From Rehmannia glutinosa (taxonomy: Eukaryota; Streptophyta; Magnoliopsida; Lamiales; Orobanchaceae): DNA of 64,000 nt. Location: contig CM071935.1 in the NCBI GenBank assembly GCA_016081115.2, positions 54,918,680-54,982,679 of the forward strand, read 5' to 3'. The notes beneath the pieces were generated by a model. That model did not search any database and was not told the DNA's origin. It saw only the letters and a list, made by a program, of their open reading frames with translations. Shown here piece by piece: positions 49,707 to 61,309 of the stretch. A program made the position numbers and the translations under genes. Numbering within the stretch: the first letter of the stretch is position 1; every line of letters starts with the position of its first letter.

Positions 49707-50509
49707 AGTATAACTCATTTGCTTAAGCCAAATACTTAACTTAGGCCGATTTGGTTTTTAACAAATGGAAAGACTTAACACCTTTTGACTTGTTTTAAGC
49801 TTGTTTTAAACACTTGATTTTTAGCACTTAGTTAATTATCGGTTGGGTAGCAAATATAAACTAATAACGGCTATAAAATAAATATGCAAGAATTTAAATG
49901 TTGAAAGTAAATTGACACAAGTAGTTTTATAGAGGTTCGAAGATGGGGTAATTCTTCTAATCCTCTCTTCTCCAACTCTGGAGGAATCCACTAAGTAACA
50001 GATCGGTTTACAAAGCGGTTATCGATGCGAGATAGCCTTGATCACACAAATGGGTTTCTCTTGCGACTCGCTTCTTCACGAGGCAAAACGCTTGCTTTTT
50101 ATCTCACTTCTCAAGTTCTTGGATTTGATCACGAAGCCTCCAACAAACTTGATACTCGGTTTGACCTTGAACCTTTCTACAATCCTTCAACATGGAAAGT
50201 AGACCCATTTTGTTTCTTTAAAAGTTTCCTCTTCAATCTGGTTGAAGTTATCTCTCCTTCACGACTTGTGATGGATCAAGTTTCTTCGAGTTTTAGGCTT
50301 GAGGAATTGCTTGAATTGCTTTTGAGAATTTTGCGGTGAGTTTCTTGAACAATACTTGCTCTTGCTAGGTTCGTAATCAAGGTAACCTTTTCTCAATAGC
50401 TTCCTCGATCTTTTATAGTGCACATTTGAAATTTGCCCGTTAAATGATAGGCGATTTCAAATGTCACTTTGTGTTCGTTGGCTTGTCTTGTCTTGGTTTG
50501 CAGCCTTTG
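49707..50509 (-). repeat. 5' LTR of SIRE-A, outer part, truncated
   Basis: Begins with the right AGTAT copy and matches 24010-24810. Similarity ends near CAGCCTTTG (50509), so the LTR start is missing. Confidence 0.9.
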
Positions 50510-51951
50510 CACAATATTGAGGACAATTGTCATATCATTGATTAACTTGTTGATCAAATTTGATAGCGGTAAGATGGTTTATTCCATACGGAGAAGTAAT
50601 CCAAGTGCATAGTAATCGTAGATTTTTTATGAATGTATAAAAATTCACACACGATCTGTACATATTGTGTGTAGATTTACTGATAGATACTACACCCAAG
50701 ATATTCCTTGAGTGGGATCTAAGGACAAGATTGTGTATCTATAATAATGTGGACAAAATTAAATTCCTAATGGGGTGAAGTTAAGGATCGATTTGCGGAC
50801 ATAAATATTGTTAGGCGAGATGGGAAGGTTTCCAACTAAGTACCTTCAAGTGATACAAGAGACAAAAAGACAAAATACGTAGAATTAAGCACTAATTATA
50901 TCACATTTTTTCATAGATCGAGGGATGTTTAAGTTCAATTTAGGATTAAATTCAAATAATACCTTAAGATTCATCTAATTGTAGAAAAAAATCCGATTAT
51001 TTTTTAAAATTAAAAATACTTGTAACACAAATTTAGGTAATACGTAAAAAGTAATAAAAATGAACTTTATCGAATCAAAAGAAATAAAATATAGGTTACA
51101 ATTTCTATGACTCCTCTAATTCTTCTCTCCAAAATTATATTGGTTGGAATTTGAAACTTGAAGGTGGATTCGCCATTAGATCTCCTCCAAGCTTGGATTT
51201 TGAATTCAATAACGTTAATTGAAAGATGAACAACTTGATGCGAATCAAAACATTAAACTTCAAGAACACTTGAGTTTTGGCCTTGAAGATTTGTTGATGT
51301 ACTTGACATTTTGATTTCCACCAAAGTTGAATTTGTATTTTATAACATTGTCGCCTAGGTCAGCGTATATCTCCTTGAATTTGAACTTCTTAAGTTGAGA
51401 TAATTCCGCCACCGCTTTTCTTGTTTACTTCTTCTCAACAACTTGTGTGTTTTTTGGTGTCTACGAATTATGAAGAGGATCTCTATATATTTATATGTGT
51501 AGGATGAGGATTCTTACCATAATTGTTGGTTGGTTAGCCGATTATGATTTGTTTTGCATATCTTACCATAATCAAAAGATTGTGGTTTCATTTGATTTGA
51601 CTTTCTTTATTTACTAAAATATTGGTAAACCTCTCTCTTATTAGCAAGATCTTTTAACTTAATTGTGAAGATTAATGATTTTTACACTTGATAATATTTG
51701 GTATTAAAAAAGTTTCTACAATACTCCGTTGATATTTGTTTCAATTTTAAAAATTGTATCCTCAAGACAATAGTATTTATTAAGAACATACAATCCTCAA
51801 GGCTCGTAACCTCAAGGGAATGCATGTGATTTCAAAACATAACTTGAGCTTTTGTAATTAGGCTAAATCTAAGGGATAGTTTTTGTAATTTACCCTTATA
51901 TTTAAGTTTGATTTAAGAGGGCATGAAATTACAAAAATTGGTTGTACTACA
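50510..51951 (-). other. AT-rich stretch, probably an old LTR in minus orientation
   Basis: No gene seen. On the minus strand ATATAAATATATAGAG (about 51497-51482) looks like a TATA box, and downstream sequence (51270-51000) matches 21800-22000. A block with TTTTGTAATTTACCC lies at 51850-51900. Confidence 0.45.
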
Positions 51952-52500
51952 TGTTGGGGACAAAAATGGTATTTAATTAATTAATATATAATTCAATTTA
52001 TATATGTTTATTTAATATTAATTACTCAATGTGCTCTTAATAAATAAACCGACCAAATGGTGTCTGGATCGCCCATAGCCCAATTTCTCCTACGCGGGAT
52101 GCCCATAGGAAAATTCGCATGGCCCATGAGACCCATCTCCGGGTATAAAAAGATCTCTCGTATTATCGTATGTTAATTAATTCAGAATCATCCTACTCAT
52201 TATTAATCAATATTCATTTTGTCTTATTCTCGTCATTCACCGTCTTTGACTTGAGCGTCAGGGGCCTCCCTGGACAACCACCGGGGAGCCCTCTAACGTT
52301 TGCGCGCGTATATGCGAGCAAGTTCCCGATCAAAGGATTTTCCGGCTCTCGGAGAAGACGTGAAGACTTCCCCCTTGAGAAGAGGAAGACGAGAAGACTT
52401 TCCCCTCGAAAAGAGGATTGACATGAAGACTTCCCTCTCGGGAAAGAGGATTTCGCCAAACCCGTAGACTTAAAGTGATGTGCCCAAAAAAGCTGCACCA
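51952..52500 (+). repeat. 5' LTR of G2 (left edge tentative)
   Basis: TGTTGGGGAC at 51952 is the likely start; CTGCACCA at 52500 precedes the primer site. TATAAAAAG is at 52144-52152. The GACTTGAGCGTC downstream of it is typical of Tat-like LTRs. Repeats of GAAGACTTCCC and GAAAAGAGGA lie at 52355-52450. Confidence 0.6.
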
Positions 52501-52502
52501 TT

Positions 52503-52522
52503 TTGGCGTCGTTTGTGGGAAC
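52503..52522 (+). other. Primer binding site of G2
   Basis: TTGGCGTCGTTTGTGGGAAC resembles the TTGGCGCCGTCTGTGGGA-type site of Tat Gypsy elements. Confidence 0.75.
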
Positions 52523-52539
52523 ATCCAAAGTACACGAAG

Positions 52540-54590
52540 ATGCAAACTCGATTGCACGTATGTGAAGTCGGATCTCAAGTTGTAGGTCGTCGTGCAAAGA
52601 CCGGCAAGAAGAACGATCGCCGGAAGGCGGGAGCTAGCCCTCCTCTTCCTCGAAGGAGTGTCGTCCCCCCTCCTACGTTCGCAAGAGGGTGTCGCCTCTC
52701 CTCCTAGGGGTCTCGCCCATCAAGAAATTCGTCTATCCCGGGAAGCTCTTGAGTTCTCCTGGATGAAGCCGCTCGGAATGCTTTGAGGCATCAAGCGCGA
52801 TCGATGCCACGGAAGACCACCACGGGCTCCGCCCGCTTGCCGCTGAAGACCTTGATCGTGATGGTCGGGATGAGAGATAAGAGGTTACGGTGAGAATCGA
52901 GAATCGTGCGGAGCCGCCACCGATTGAAGAATCTCAAGGTCAGCGGCCTAGCCAAGCCAACTCGTGAGCAATCGCATTGAGGAAGAGGAGCCCTTTGGCC
53001 CTCATTATTTTTGTCGAACCTCCACCATCGGAATCAAGACCTCCAACTTCCCGGAGTGTGATGGAACTAGAGACTCGCAGAACACTTGGGCAAATGTTAC
53101 GCCAAAGCGGATCTCTATGACATGACGGATGCCTCCTCTTGCAAGGTGTTCGGACTACTGCGACCAACCGGGGCGGCGACTGTTCAATCGGCTCTGGTAG
53201 GATCAATCTGGGATGGAGAAGCTTACTAAATCCTTCATGCAGCAGTTCTCCATCAACGAGTGCCCCCAAGACTATCCCTCACCTCTTTCGGTGAAGCGAG
53301 AAAGAAGGAGAAACATCAAGGGAGTTTATGAAACGGTTTGTGTAAGCCATCAATGAAGTTACCAACCTCCACCATGAGACATTGGCTAGAAATTACAAAG
53401 AAAATCTCTTCCAAGGGTGCTTGAAGGAGTCACTGGTCGGTAAGCCTTCCTCCAACATGGATGAGCTATTGAGCCGAGCAAAAAGCATATTCAAGTGTAG
53501 GAGTCCACCAAGCCTAAGCCCGACGTCAAGCGCAAGTCTTGGGAAGAAGACAAGAACCAACCGCGGTAAGGTTCAAGGAATGATCACGGCCCAAGCTACA
53601 CACATCTTAACGCTCCGATGGTGGAGGTGCTAATAGCCGCCTAGAAGAAGGGGATCATTGATCCCACGCAACCATTGAGGAGCGAACCTTCATGGGCACG
53701 CTCCAATTTATATTGTCGGTATCATATAGATAGGGGGCACGTCACTGAAGACTGCTTCGATTTGAAGAAGGAGATAGAGCGACTTATCCAGAAAGGCCAC
53801 CTCAAGGACTACGTGGATCAAAGCAAGTTTTGTTGTGATCCTAAACCACATGAAGAAGAATCTCCACAAGACCGGCGCCACTCGGACCACCACGAGAGGA
53901 GAAGCCCGACAATCCTGTTGCAAGGGTCATTAATGTGAACTCCGAGAGGACCGGGAGGTGAAAGACGCCCGAGTGCTCTCTCTGGGAATGTAGCGAAAAG
54001 AGAAGAGGGCGACGGAGGAACCTGTCCAAGAGAAGAATCGTAGAACATCCTCAAGCTAAAGTCATGCTTATCACCTTCGGCACTCAAGACTACATCCCAG
54101 AAACCCAAGTTCACCCTGACGCCATCGTTATATCAGTTATGCTAGCCAACTTTGTGGTCAAGAGGGTCTTGGTGGATATAGGGAGCGTAGTGGAGGTCAT
54201 ATTCGGGAGGTCTTTGACAAAATAAAGATCGACCCAAAGACAAAGTTGTTCTAGTTTCAGCACCGCTAATTGGCTTCACTGGAGAAGTGATTAAGTCCTC
54301 GGGCGAGATCAACTTGCCACTCACTTTGGGTGTGGACGCCCCGTATCAAGTCACGAAGATGGTTCATTTCCTCATTGTAGACACTTCCTCTCCGTACAAT
54401 CTAATCTTGGGAAGGCCTAGTTTGAACCAGTTGTGAGCCATCCCCTCCACGGTTCACTTAAAGCTGAAGTTCCCCATGGACTCGGGGATAGGAGAGACTG
54501 TTGGAGACATCAAGTTGGCTCGATAATGCTACGTGGCCACCTTGAAGATGAGCATGCTCCCAAGACCGAATGATGAAAGCACCGCACAGC
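52540..54590 (+). pseudogene. Gag-protease of G2, broken
   Basis: ATG at 52540 starts a basic region. The retrotransposon gag domain spans about 53020-53500, with LTKSFMQQFSINEC (53220-53260) and KESLVGKPSSNMDELLSRAKS (about 53420-53480). A Cys/His box YCRYHIDRGHVTEDCFDLKKE (53711-53775) precedes IERLIQKGHLKDYVDQSK. The retropepsin-like segment reads RVLVDIGSVVEVIFG (about 54160-54205), with Asp-Ile-Gly in place of Asp-Ser/Thr-Gly, so the catalytic loop is altered. YNLILGRPSL follows (54396-54425), then a C-terminal GRLARQCYVAT-like end near 54540. Frames shift several times. Gag assembles particles and protease cleaves it. No pol follows. Confidence 0.85.
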
Positions 54591-54849
54591 CATAAACAGC
54601 AGCTCTCCTGGATTCCCGAGAGATTTTAGTATTTAGCATTTTTATTATTTTTAGTTTATTTGTACCCTAGAGGTGTTAAACATTTATTTTCATTCAGACA
54701 CGTTTCCTCCCACAGGGCATAAAGCTTTATCATTATAATGAATAAAATTACTTTCACAATTCTACTTTGATGTTTTGAATGCAGTGAATGGCCGCATATG
54801 ACCAAGGTTAGTGACCGGTTAGATGCTCTCCTCAATAAACCCCATCTTT

Positions 54850-55320
54850 CTAGCTAAAGCCCCGGATAGGAGGGGCCTCCTCACGGGGATCCTTATAAAT
54901 AACCTCTTCCGGCTAAGACCCCATAGGGAAAGACCTCACTCGGCTAAGACCCTGAGTGAGAAGACCCATTTCGGCTAAGACCCCGGATGGAAGGGGCCTC
55001 TCATGGAAGTCCTATTAATTTACTTCCCCGGCTAAGACCCCGGGAGAAAGACCTCACTCGGCTAAGACCCTAGGTGGGAAGATCCCTTTTGGCTAACACC
55101 CCGAATGGGAGGGGCCTCCTCATGGAGGTCCTAGTAATTCACCTCATCCGACTAAGATCCCTAATGGGAAGACCTCACCGGCTAAGACCCTAGTGGGAAG
55201 ACCCTTTCCAAACTAAGACCCGGATGGGAGGGCCTCCTCACAAAGAGGTCCTAGTAAAAAGGTTTCCTTCTCCGACTAAGACCCTGGGGGAAGAGGCCTC
55301 CTCATAAGATTCCCCGTGAA
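54850..55320 (+). repeat. 120-bp higher-order tandem repeat built on GGCTAAGACCC
   Basis: The box GGCTAAGACCC and close variants start near 54852, 54911, 54941, 54972, 55030, 55060, 55091, 55150, 55180, 55211 and 55274. Spacing is about 30, 30 and 60 bases, giving a 119-124 base super-unit repeated about four times. Each super-unit also has GGAGGGGCCTCCTCA. Confidence 0.85.
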
Positions 55321-55854
55321 ATCTTCTCCACACTGAAAATGTGCAAGAAAAATAAGGCGAAAATTCTAATACATATGGAAAAATATGCAAAGGATGAAGC
55401 AACAACTCCAGAAAAACCAAAAGGGACGCCCATTCCGAGCTCTAGAGAAGGCGCCAGGAGCTCCAAGAGGGTTCCCTCCTCCGGATGCCGAAAGGGCACC
55501 TCTTGATGTTAAAACCCGAAAATATGAACAAGTCTCCCAATAGAAGTCACATCCAAATAATTACAAGAAGAGCATGATAAAGAAAAGGAAATATTCATAA
55601 GGAAGTGGAGATCATCTAGCCCTCTACGGGCAAACAAAACATCACAAGACCAAAAGAGATGGAGAAATATCCAAGTGTGTAAAGAGAAATATCCAAATTT
55701 GTAGAGCAGACTCTAAACAGGTGGGCATCGGGCCAAGAGAAAACTATCACCACTCAAGCAAGGGGTGTCTCATCTCTAGCAGCAGCATCAGCCTCTCTAG
55801 GCTCATATCCATCACCACCATCATCGTCGGGAAGATCCGCCAAGGCCTCAACCT
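55321..55854. other. No recognisable gene
   Basis: Spacer between the tandem repeat and the 3' end of the antisense gene. No motif seen. Confidence 0.5.
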
Positions 55855-58167
55855 CTACCTCCTCATTAGAGATGCCGCAGTCCAAGATGTCAATAAACTT
55901 GCTAGAGGCTTTCCCACTCCGCCGTAGAAGTTTCCTAGGGGCGAATGTGCCTGCTGTCGAAAAAAGACAAAAGACTCATGTAGCAACTCGGAGCGATACT
56001 GGAGATGCTCTATAAGCCTCAATCGAGCGGGACCTCTCCTGAGCAAACATTTGGGCTCCAGCTGAAGTACGGAGAAAGACATTGGCCGTCTTCGATTTGT
56101 GGTCGAGTTGGGCCATCACCCACTCAAATTCCTTCGATAGCTCACACATCTTGCCCTCGTGCTAAACCATATCTTCCATCAAGCTCTTCACCTTCTCTCA
56201 AAGTCAAGATTCTTTGCCTCCATCACCTCACCTCGATGGTTCAAAGCCGCCGTGAGGTTCAAAATCTACAACATAATTTGTACAAGTCTTAGTCAAGTAA
56301 AGAGACAAAGCATGAAAAATAAAAATGTCTGAGAGACCATGGAAGCTTACCCGAGCAACATCCTCAGTAAAGGTGAGTCCCGATGTCCTTAAAGGATAGA
56401 GACTCAAGATGGGGATGGTCATCGGTGATAAAGCTCCTCGAGTCGGCATAGCCCAAGCCAATTCTTTGCATAGTCCCAATAGATCATCCCTCGCGATGGT
56501 TCACTCTGCCGGAAAAAAATAGCTCGAGGACCAATAGTCTCGGAAGCAGCAACACCAGGATCCCTCCTCGGCCTCTTCCCTCCAGAAGGGCCTTAAGAAG
56601 GATGAGGAGCTGGAACAACATCAGCACGATCACTGAAGCGCGAGCCTGGGCACCGATCACCCTCTTTGTGGGAAGGGCATCTAATACTCTCTTGGGAAGA
56701 AGGGAGCACCTATCACTTCGGGCGGGACACTCAAGCTTCCGCCCAAGATGAGACTTCCCCTTGGCTTTCTCTTTTTTCTTCTTCTTATAGGCCATCAACT
56801 CCGCAATGCTGTAGCTCTCCTTACCTGAAAAGCAAGCAGAAACAATAAAAGAAAATGGAAGCAGTCAAAATGTACAAGTAATACGGGAACCAATGTAAAG
56901 AAGTAAAGTAAGGTGGGATACACAAGGATTCCCTAACATTCAGAAGATTCTTAAACAAGCCCAAGACCTATAAACTTCCGCCATCTCCTTCTTGGAAGCG
57001 GGAGTACATTGGGCAGTCATAACCTCTGAAATCCACTCGTGACAAAGCTCCCAAGCATTATCCCTCACATAAAAGAAATTCTCCTTCCACGGCCCACCAG
57101 GAGAAGGAAGTCCCTCAAGAAACTTGCACTGGGGACACGGGAAGAAGTGAAAGAAGGTGTCACAAGATACTTTCGGCATAGAACAAAGAATAGAATCCAT
57201 CTATAGTCGAGTCAAGCTAATCATGTTGCATCGCATGCTTTGATAACCTAGTATGCATGCATAGGCACGGGGAATCAACTGACCAACACATGCTCCCACA
57301 GATCTAAGGATCGCGATGAGGAAAGTGTTTGGAGGAAGCACAAAGCCAACAGAGAAGCTGTAAAAGTACACTATGATGAAGCCCTCGGGTGGATGAGTGA
57401 GCCTGTTGCCCGAACCTGGGGCCAACCTCACGAACGCTGAAGGAAGCTCTAGCCTCTCCCACAACCTACGAAGATAGATGGAGGACACTGATTAACAAAC
57501 TCTCCCGGATGACTGCCCGACTCACGGGAAGAGGTCTATGTTGATACTTGCTTTGGGGTGGACCTCTTTGGGACTATCTTTTTGACTCCACCTCGTAACT
57601 CTCATCACTTGAATTAGAATATGGCTCAAGCTCTACTTCTCCTTCACCATGAAAGCACAACTCTAGAGCAAGAGGAGGAATAACAAACTCTGTGGAGAAA
57701 GGTGGAAAAGGAATGACTGAACCCGAAACTGAACACCTAGTAATACCTCGACCTCCAAGCAGAACGGAATAAGTACCGAAATTCGAGATATGACTTGAAA
57801 TATAAAAACACTCGGGAGTAGATGGAGAAAAATGGGAAGGAAAATGGATGGGGGCTAGGGGTGCCCCCGGGGATGCGCTCTCCTCCACCAGGAGGGCACC
57901 GGCGCGTCCTTGTGGCCACACGGGGAGGACGCCAAGGGGGCGCCCTTGCTCACTCCGGGAGGTGCCCCGGTGCCCTCTACGGCTTATGGTGCTCTTATCT
58001 CTCTCTCCGCTTGACGTACTCCACTCATCACTCCAATTCTCCATGGATTCTCACCTCAACTCTCACCTCACCTCTCACCTCAACTTTCAAGAAATTTCCT
58101 AACTCTTCTACAAAGCAAAAATTTCAAAGTTGAAAGGTAGAGAGAAAAATTTACCTTTGGATGACAT
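55855..58167 (-). pseudogene. Antisense, intron-bearing gene in G2 with a plant gypsy-type antisense ORF domain
   Basis: Read on the minus strand. ATG at 58167 begins MSSK, followed by AAAG|GTAAAT at 58154 and a TTTGCTTTGTAG acceptor near 58107. A frame at 58044-57574 follows. The conserved domain runs 57488-56940: LPSAFVRLAPG, LTHPPEGFIIVYFYSFSVGF, PRAYACILGY and WKENFFYVRDN. One in-frame TAG (57203) probably derives from CAG. An intron ends in TTTTCAG at 56825 before a Lys-rich exon (AYKKKKKEKAKGK, nuclear-signal-like). Another (GTAAGC 56350 to TTGTAG 56266, 85 nt) precedes a coiled-coil exon with LEQRSRLRLIEHLQ-like sequence to 55855. The domain resembles Pfam 'putative gypsy type transposon' (PF04195) from memory. 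Product unknown, probably nuclear and not enzymatic. Confidence 0.65.
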
Positions 58168-58226
58168 GGCCACAAGTTCTTCTTCCAAGTGTTCTTATGC
58201 AAAAGTGGTCAAAGATTCTCCAATAC

Positions 58227-58241
58227 AAGATAATATATACA
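58227..58241 (-). promoter_or_regulatory. Possible TATA box of the G2 antisense gene
   Basis: TTGTATATATTATC on the minus strand, about 60 bases before the ATG at 58167. Confidence 0.35.
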
Positions 58242-58289
58242 ACAAAACAAGCCGATATTTCTATATTTGAATTAGCTTTGACTGCTTCA

Positions 58290-59772
58290 TGTAAGTCCAA
58301 GCGGCTACGATAATCTAGAGGGGGTGAATAGATTATCTCCATTTTCTCGATTTAGCTCTTTTTCGAATCAAACAAGCCAAGACACTAATAAAGGTGCGGG
58401 AAGTAAATAACACGCGTCGATTTATAGAGGCTCAACCCACCTAGGGCCTAATCCTCTACCACCCCAAGTATATCGGGATGGATTTCAAAAAGAAAAAAAA
58501 AGATTTTATTAATTACCAAAATTAATACAACACCTTACAACATCACCTTGAAGAGCACCACACTCTTCTTCAACACCACCTTTGAGATTACCACAATCTC
58601 TCTTGAAGATTACCACAATCTCCAACGGCACCTTGTGAAGATTACCAAAATCTTCAACTTTGAAGAACACCAAATTCTTCAACACCTCAAGAGCATCACA
58701 CTCTTCAATAAGAAGATCACCACAATCTTCTTGCACCTATCACCTAGATCATCCAAGTGTGTTCTTACCACAAGAACACTCACAAGGATATCTTGTGTTG
58801 AATGATAACCCAAAACATTCAAGATTACAACTCGATAATGAATGATACAAATTTGAGTGCAAGTGTAATCAAGAAATAAGCCTAGACCTCAAAATGTGAA
58901 AGTGAAAGACCTTAGGCTATTACAACAAGAATAATAACAATGAAGACCAAATATGTTTGCTTGAGTGTATCTTGTTGTGTTGTAGTATTCTCTCTTATTG
59001 TGTTGCTTCAAATCTTCCTCTATTTATAGAAGATGTCTTGAACATGATAGGCTTCTCCTAGGAGATTGAAATCTGTAAAAAAATTGCAAGACAAATGAAG
59101 AATATAGCTGTTAGAAATCAATCCCACAAATTAAGGAAAAGTCATGCAAAATGCAATGGATAGTTTCTTTGATAAAAGAAAGTGCGACCGGTCAGAGATA
59201 AATTTAAAATGAGTTCTTTGCGAATTTTACACAGGGGACCAGGTCGACGGTCCGACCGGTCTCCCTATGTCGACCGGTTGGGGGTGTCAAAAACATGAAA
59301 CGGAGAGGTCTGTTCCTTGAAAACTCATCCCAGGCACCGGTCGCCCATCTCGGTTTCCCTTAGGGCCGACCGGTGCCGCTCTCCCCAATTCCTTCCGTCC
59401 CGTTTTACTGTTTCAAAACTCAACTCAGTACAAGTTGCCCTATAGGGCGACCGGTCGAGCTTGAAACATAAGTGTTGTCCAATTTTTATCGAAAATAAAC
59501 TTCAAGAAATACTCCAAAAAAATAGTAAAAATATTTTAAATCGATCGGATGTATTTGGAAAACATTCAAGGACATTGTTTTAATGTAAAAACACATTAAC
59601 ACAAAATCATTAAAAGTGTTGTCCAATTTTGTTGAAAATAAACTTGAAGAAATACTCCGGAAATTTGTAGAAATAATTTAAATCATTTAGGAGTATTTGG
59701 ACAACATTTAAAAATATTATTTTGGTATAAAAACAAAATCATCAAAATCATGATAAAATCATTTATCAAACA
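58290..59772 (-). repeat. 3' LTR of element D
   Basis: 1483 bases, TGTTTGATAAAT to GCTTGGACTTACA on the minus strand. TATAAATA at 59028-59021. It has at least six GACCGGT-type boxes (59187-59450) and repeats of TTGAAGATT/CACCACAATC (58540-58740), like the TTTGGTGCTCTT repeats in the C LTR. Confidence 0.85.
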
Positions 59773-59790
59773 ATCTCCCCCTTTTTGATG
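59773..59790 (-). other. Polypurine tract of element D
   Basis: CATCAAAAAGGGGGAGAT on the minus strand directly before the LTR. Confidence 0.8.
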
Positions 59791-61300
59791 ATTACAAACC
59801 AAAACAATTTAACGAGGTCAATTTTGAAAACAAAACAATTATACCGGTTAAAAAAAGATCTATCCATTGAGAGCGACAACATTCCACGCAACATAAACAC
59901 AAGGATGGGAGTATAGATTTTCAAAAACATTTATGCAAAAGCTCCCCTATCAACATGCACAACGAGAGTAATATAGAAGCAATTAACCAAAAGCTAAAAA
60001 CTCAGCTTTTACAACTTGAGCTTAAGTATCAAGAGCTTATAAGCTCCCCTATCAACAAAACATCATAAGACATGAATATGAGTCCATAATACATCAAATG
60101 GACTAAGTATAATCCACAACTTATGGCTTTTAATAGCCACATCTTATAGCTTCTTTCTCGAGCTTATTTAAGCTTATTTGAGCTAATAAGCTTATAACTT
60201 GTTTCTCCCCTTTGGAATCATCAAAAGGCACGATAAAATAACATATATTCATATCAAAGTGCGCAACTAAACCGATGTATCGAGCTATTTGAATATTGAA
60301 GCTTATAGACCAAATAGGAGGGAAAAGACGATCATATGACTTGTAGAAGCTTATGAAAACTCATTTGATTTGCAAAACATGATCTCTATAAATATATAAG
60401 ACTATTGAAAACGAGAGAATCATGTAGGTGATGAATTTTTCATTGAAATATTTTATCGAACACTTGGAGGCGTCGAAAAATAGAAGAAGATATATATAGC
60501 CCTTGTAAATGTAATCAAGCCAAGTTTTCATCACCAAAAGCATTTTCACAAATATCATTCATCAACAATTATCATTCACAACATAATTATGCAAGAATTC
60601 CAACAAAAATCAATACAAAAGCATTTTCTCAAGGGTTCCACCCAATTGAGATAAAGGAGTAGAATTCTTACCATTTAATCGGTAAGGATGAGTAACAATG
60701 ATGATAAACGAGCTAGATAATCCCCAAAATATATAATTTATGCAACAAAACTCATTTGAAGTGAATTGTGTGTGAAAATAGCAAAGGGGACGAAAAATGG
60801 AATAAAAGAGCCAAAATGGCTAAGTCTGAAAACAGAAGCGATTTAAGCCAAAAACTTGCTGTGGGCGACCGGTTGGAAAGCTAGGGCGACCGGTCGGAGG
60901 CTTGAGGCGGGGCGATCGGGTCTGCCTTAGCCTGGGCCGCCATGTCCGTTTTGATTTTGCAAAATCCAAAGTTTGAACCAAAAATCCGATTTTTCGCCCC
61001 TAAGTTTTAAAAACGTGCAAAATGCAAACGTAGACCTCATTCAATATACATTATGTCATAATAAAGCTCGAAATGAGGTAAAAGACTTCGTGAATCGAAC
61101 AAATCTCCGCGAGTTATTTTTGAGACTAATTAAACACTTCTCAAATTTTTGTTTAAGAAACGCAATCCCTTAAAAATATCGAATCTCAATATGTTTAGTT
61201 CAATTATGACGAACCATATTTTGAGAGATTTTAATCACCGGACTTGTTATCCTGAAAAAAATATGAACGTTTTTGAAATTTTGGATATACAAGCCATAAG
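59791..61300 (-). other. Non-coding 3' interior of element D
   Basis: No gene seen. It contains AGCTTATAAGCT-type repeats (59990-60200) and three GGGCGACCGGT boxes (60866-60920), as in element C. Confidence 0.55.
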
Positions 61301-61309
61301 AAGAAGTGT

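Larger units (their letters stand above)
23825..50509 (-). mobile_element. SIRE-A: SIRE-like Copia element, interrupted by SIRE-B
   Basis: On the minus strand the order is 5' LTR (50509-49707, then 35664-35478), gag remnant, protease, integrase, RT, RNase H, ORF3, polypurine tract and 3' LTR (25467-23825). The 5' LTR is split by SIRE-B with a perfect AGTAT duplication. The distal 650 or so bases of that LTR are missing beyond 50509. The primer site and N-terminal gag are also missing. Long LTRs plus an extra frame after pol fit the SIRE/Maximus branch of Copia. That assignment is inference. Confidence 0.85.
51952..58289 (+). mobile_element. Non-autonomous Tat-like Gypsy element (G2)
   Basis: From left: an LTR ending at 52500, a GGCGTCG-type primer site, gag and protease in plus orientation, a 120-bp higher-order tandem repeat, and a gene on the minus strand. 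No RT, RNase H or integrase is present. The 3' LTR is not seen; element D (minus strand) begins at 58290 and may have inserted before it. Gene order matches G1, so the two share a plan. Confidence 0.75.

Noticed and set aside
57822..58133. Plus-strand Gly/Pro/Arg-rich frame
   Set aside because: It opposes the first exons of the G2 antisense gene and has no motif.
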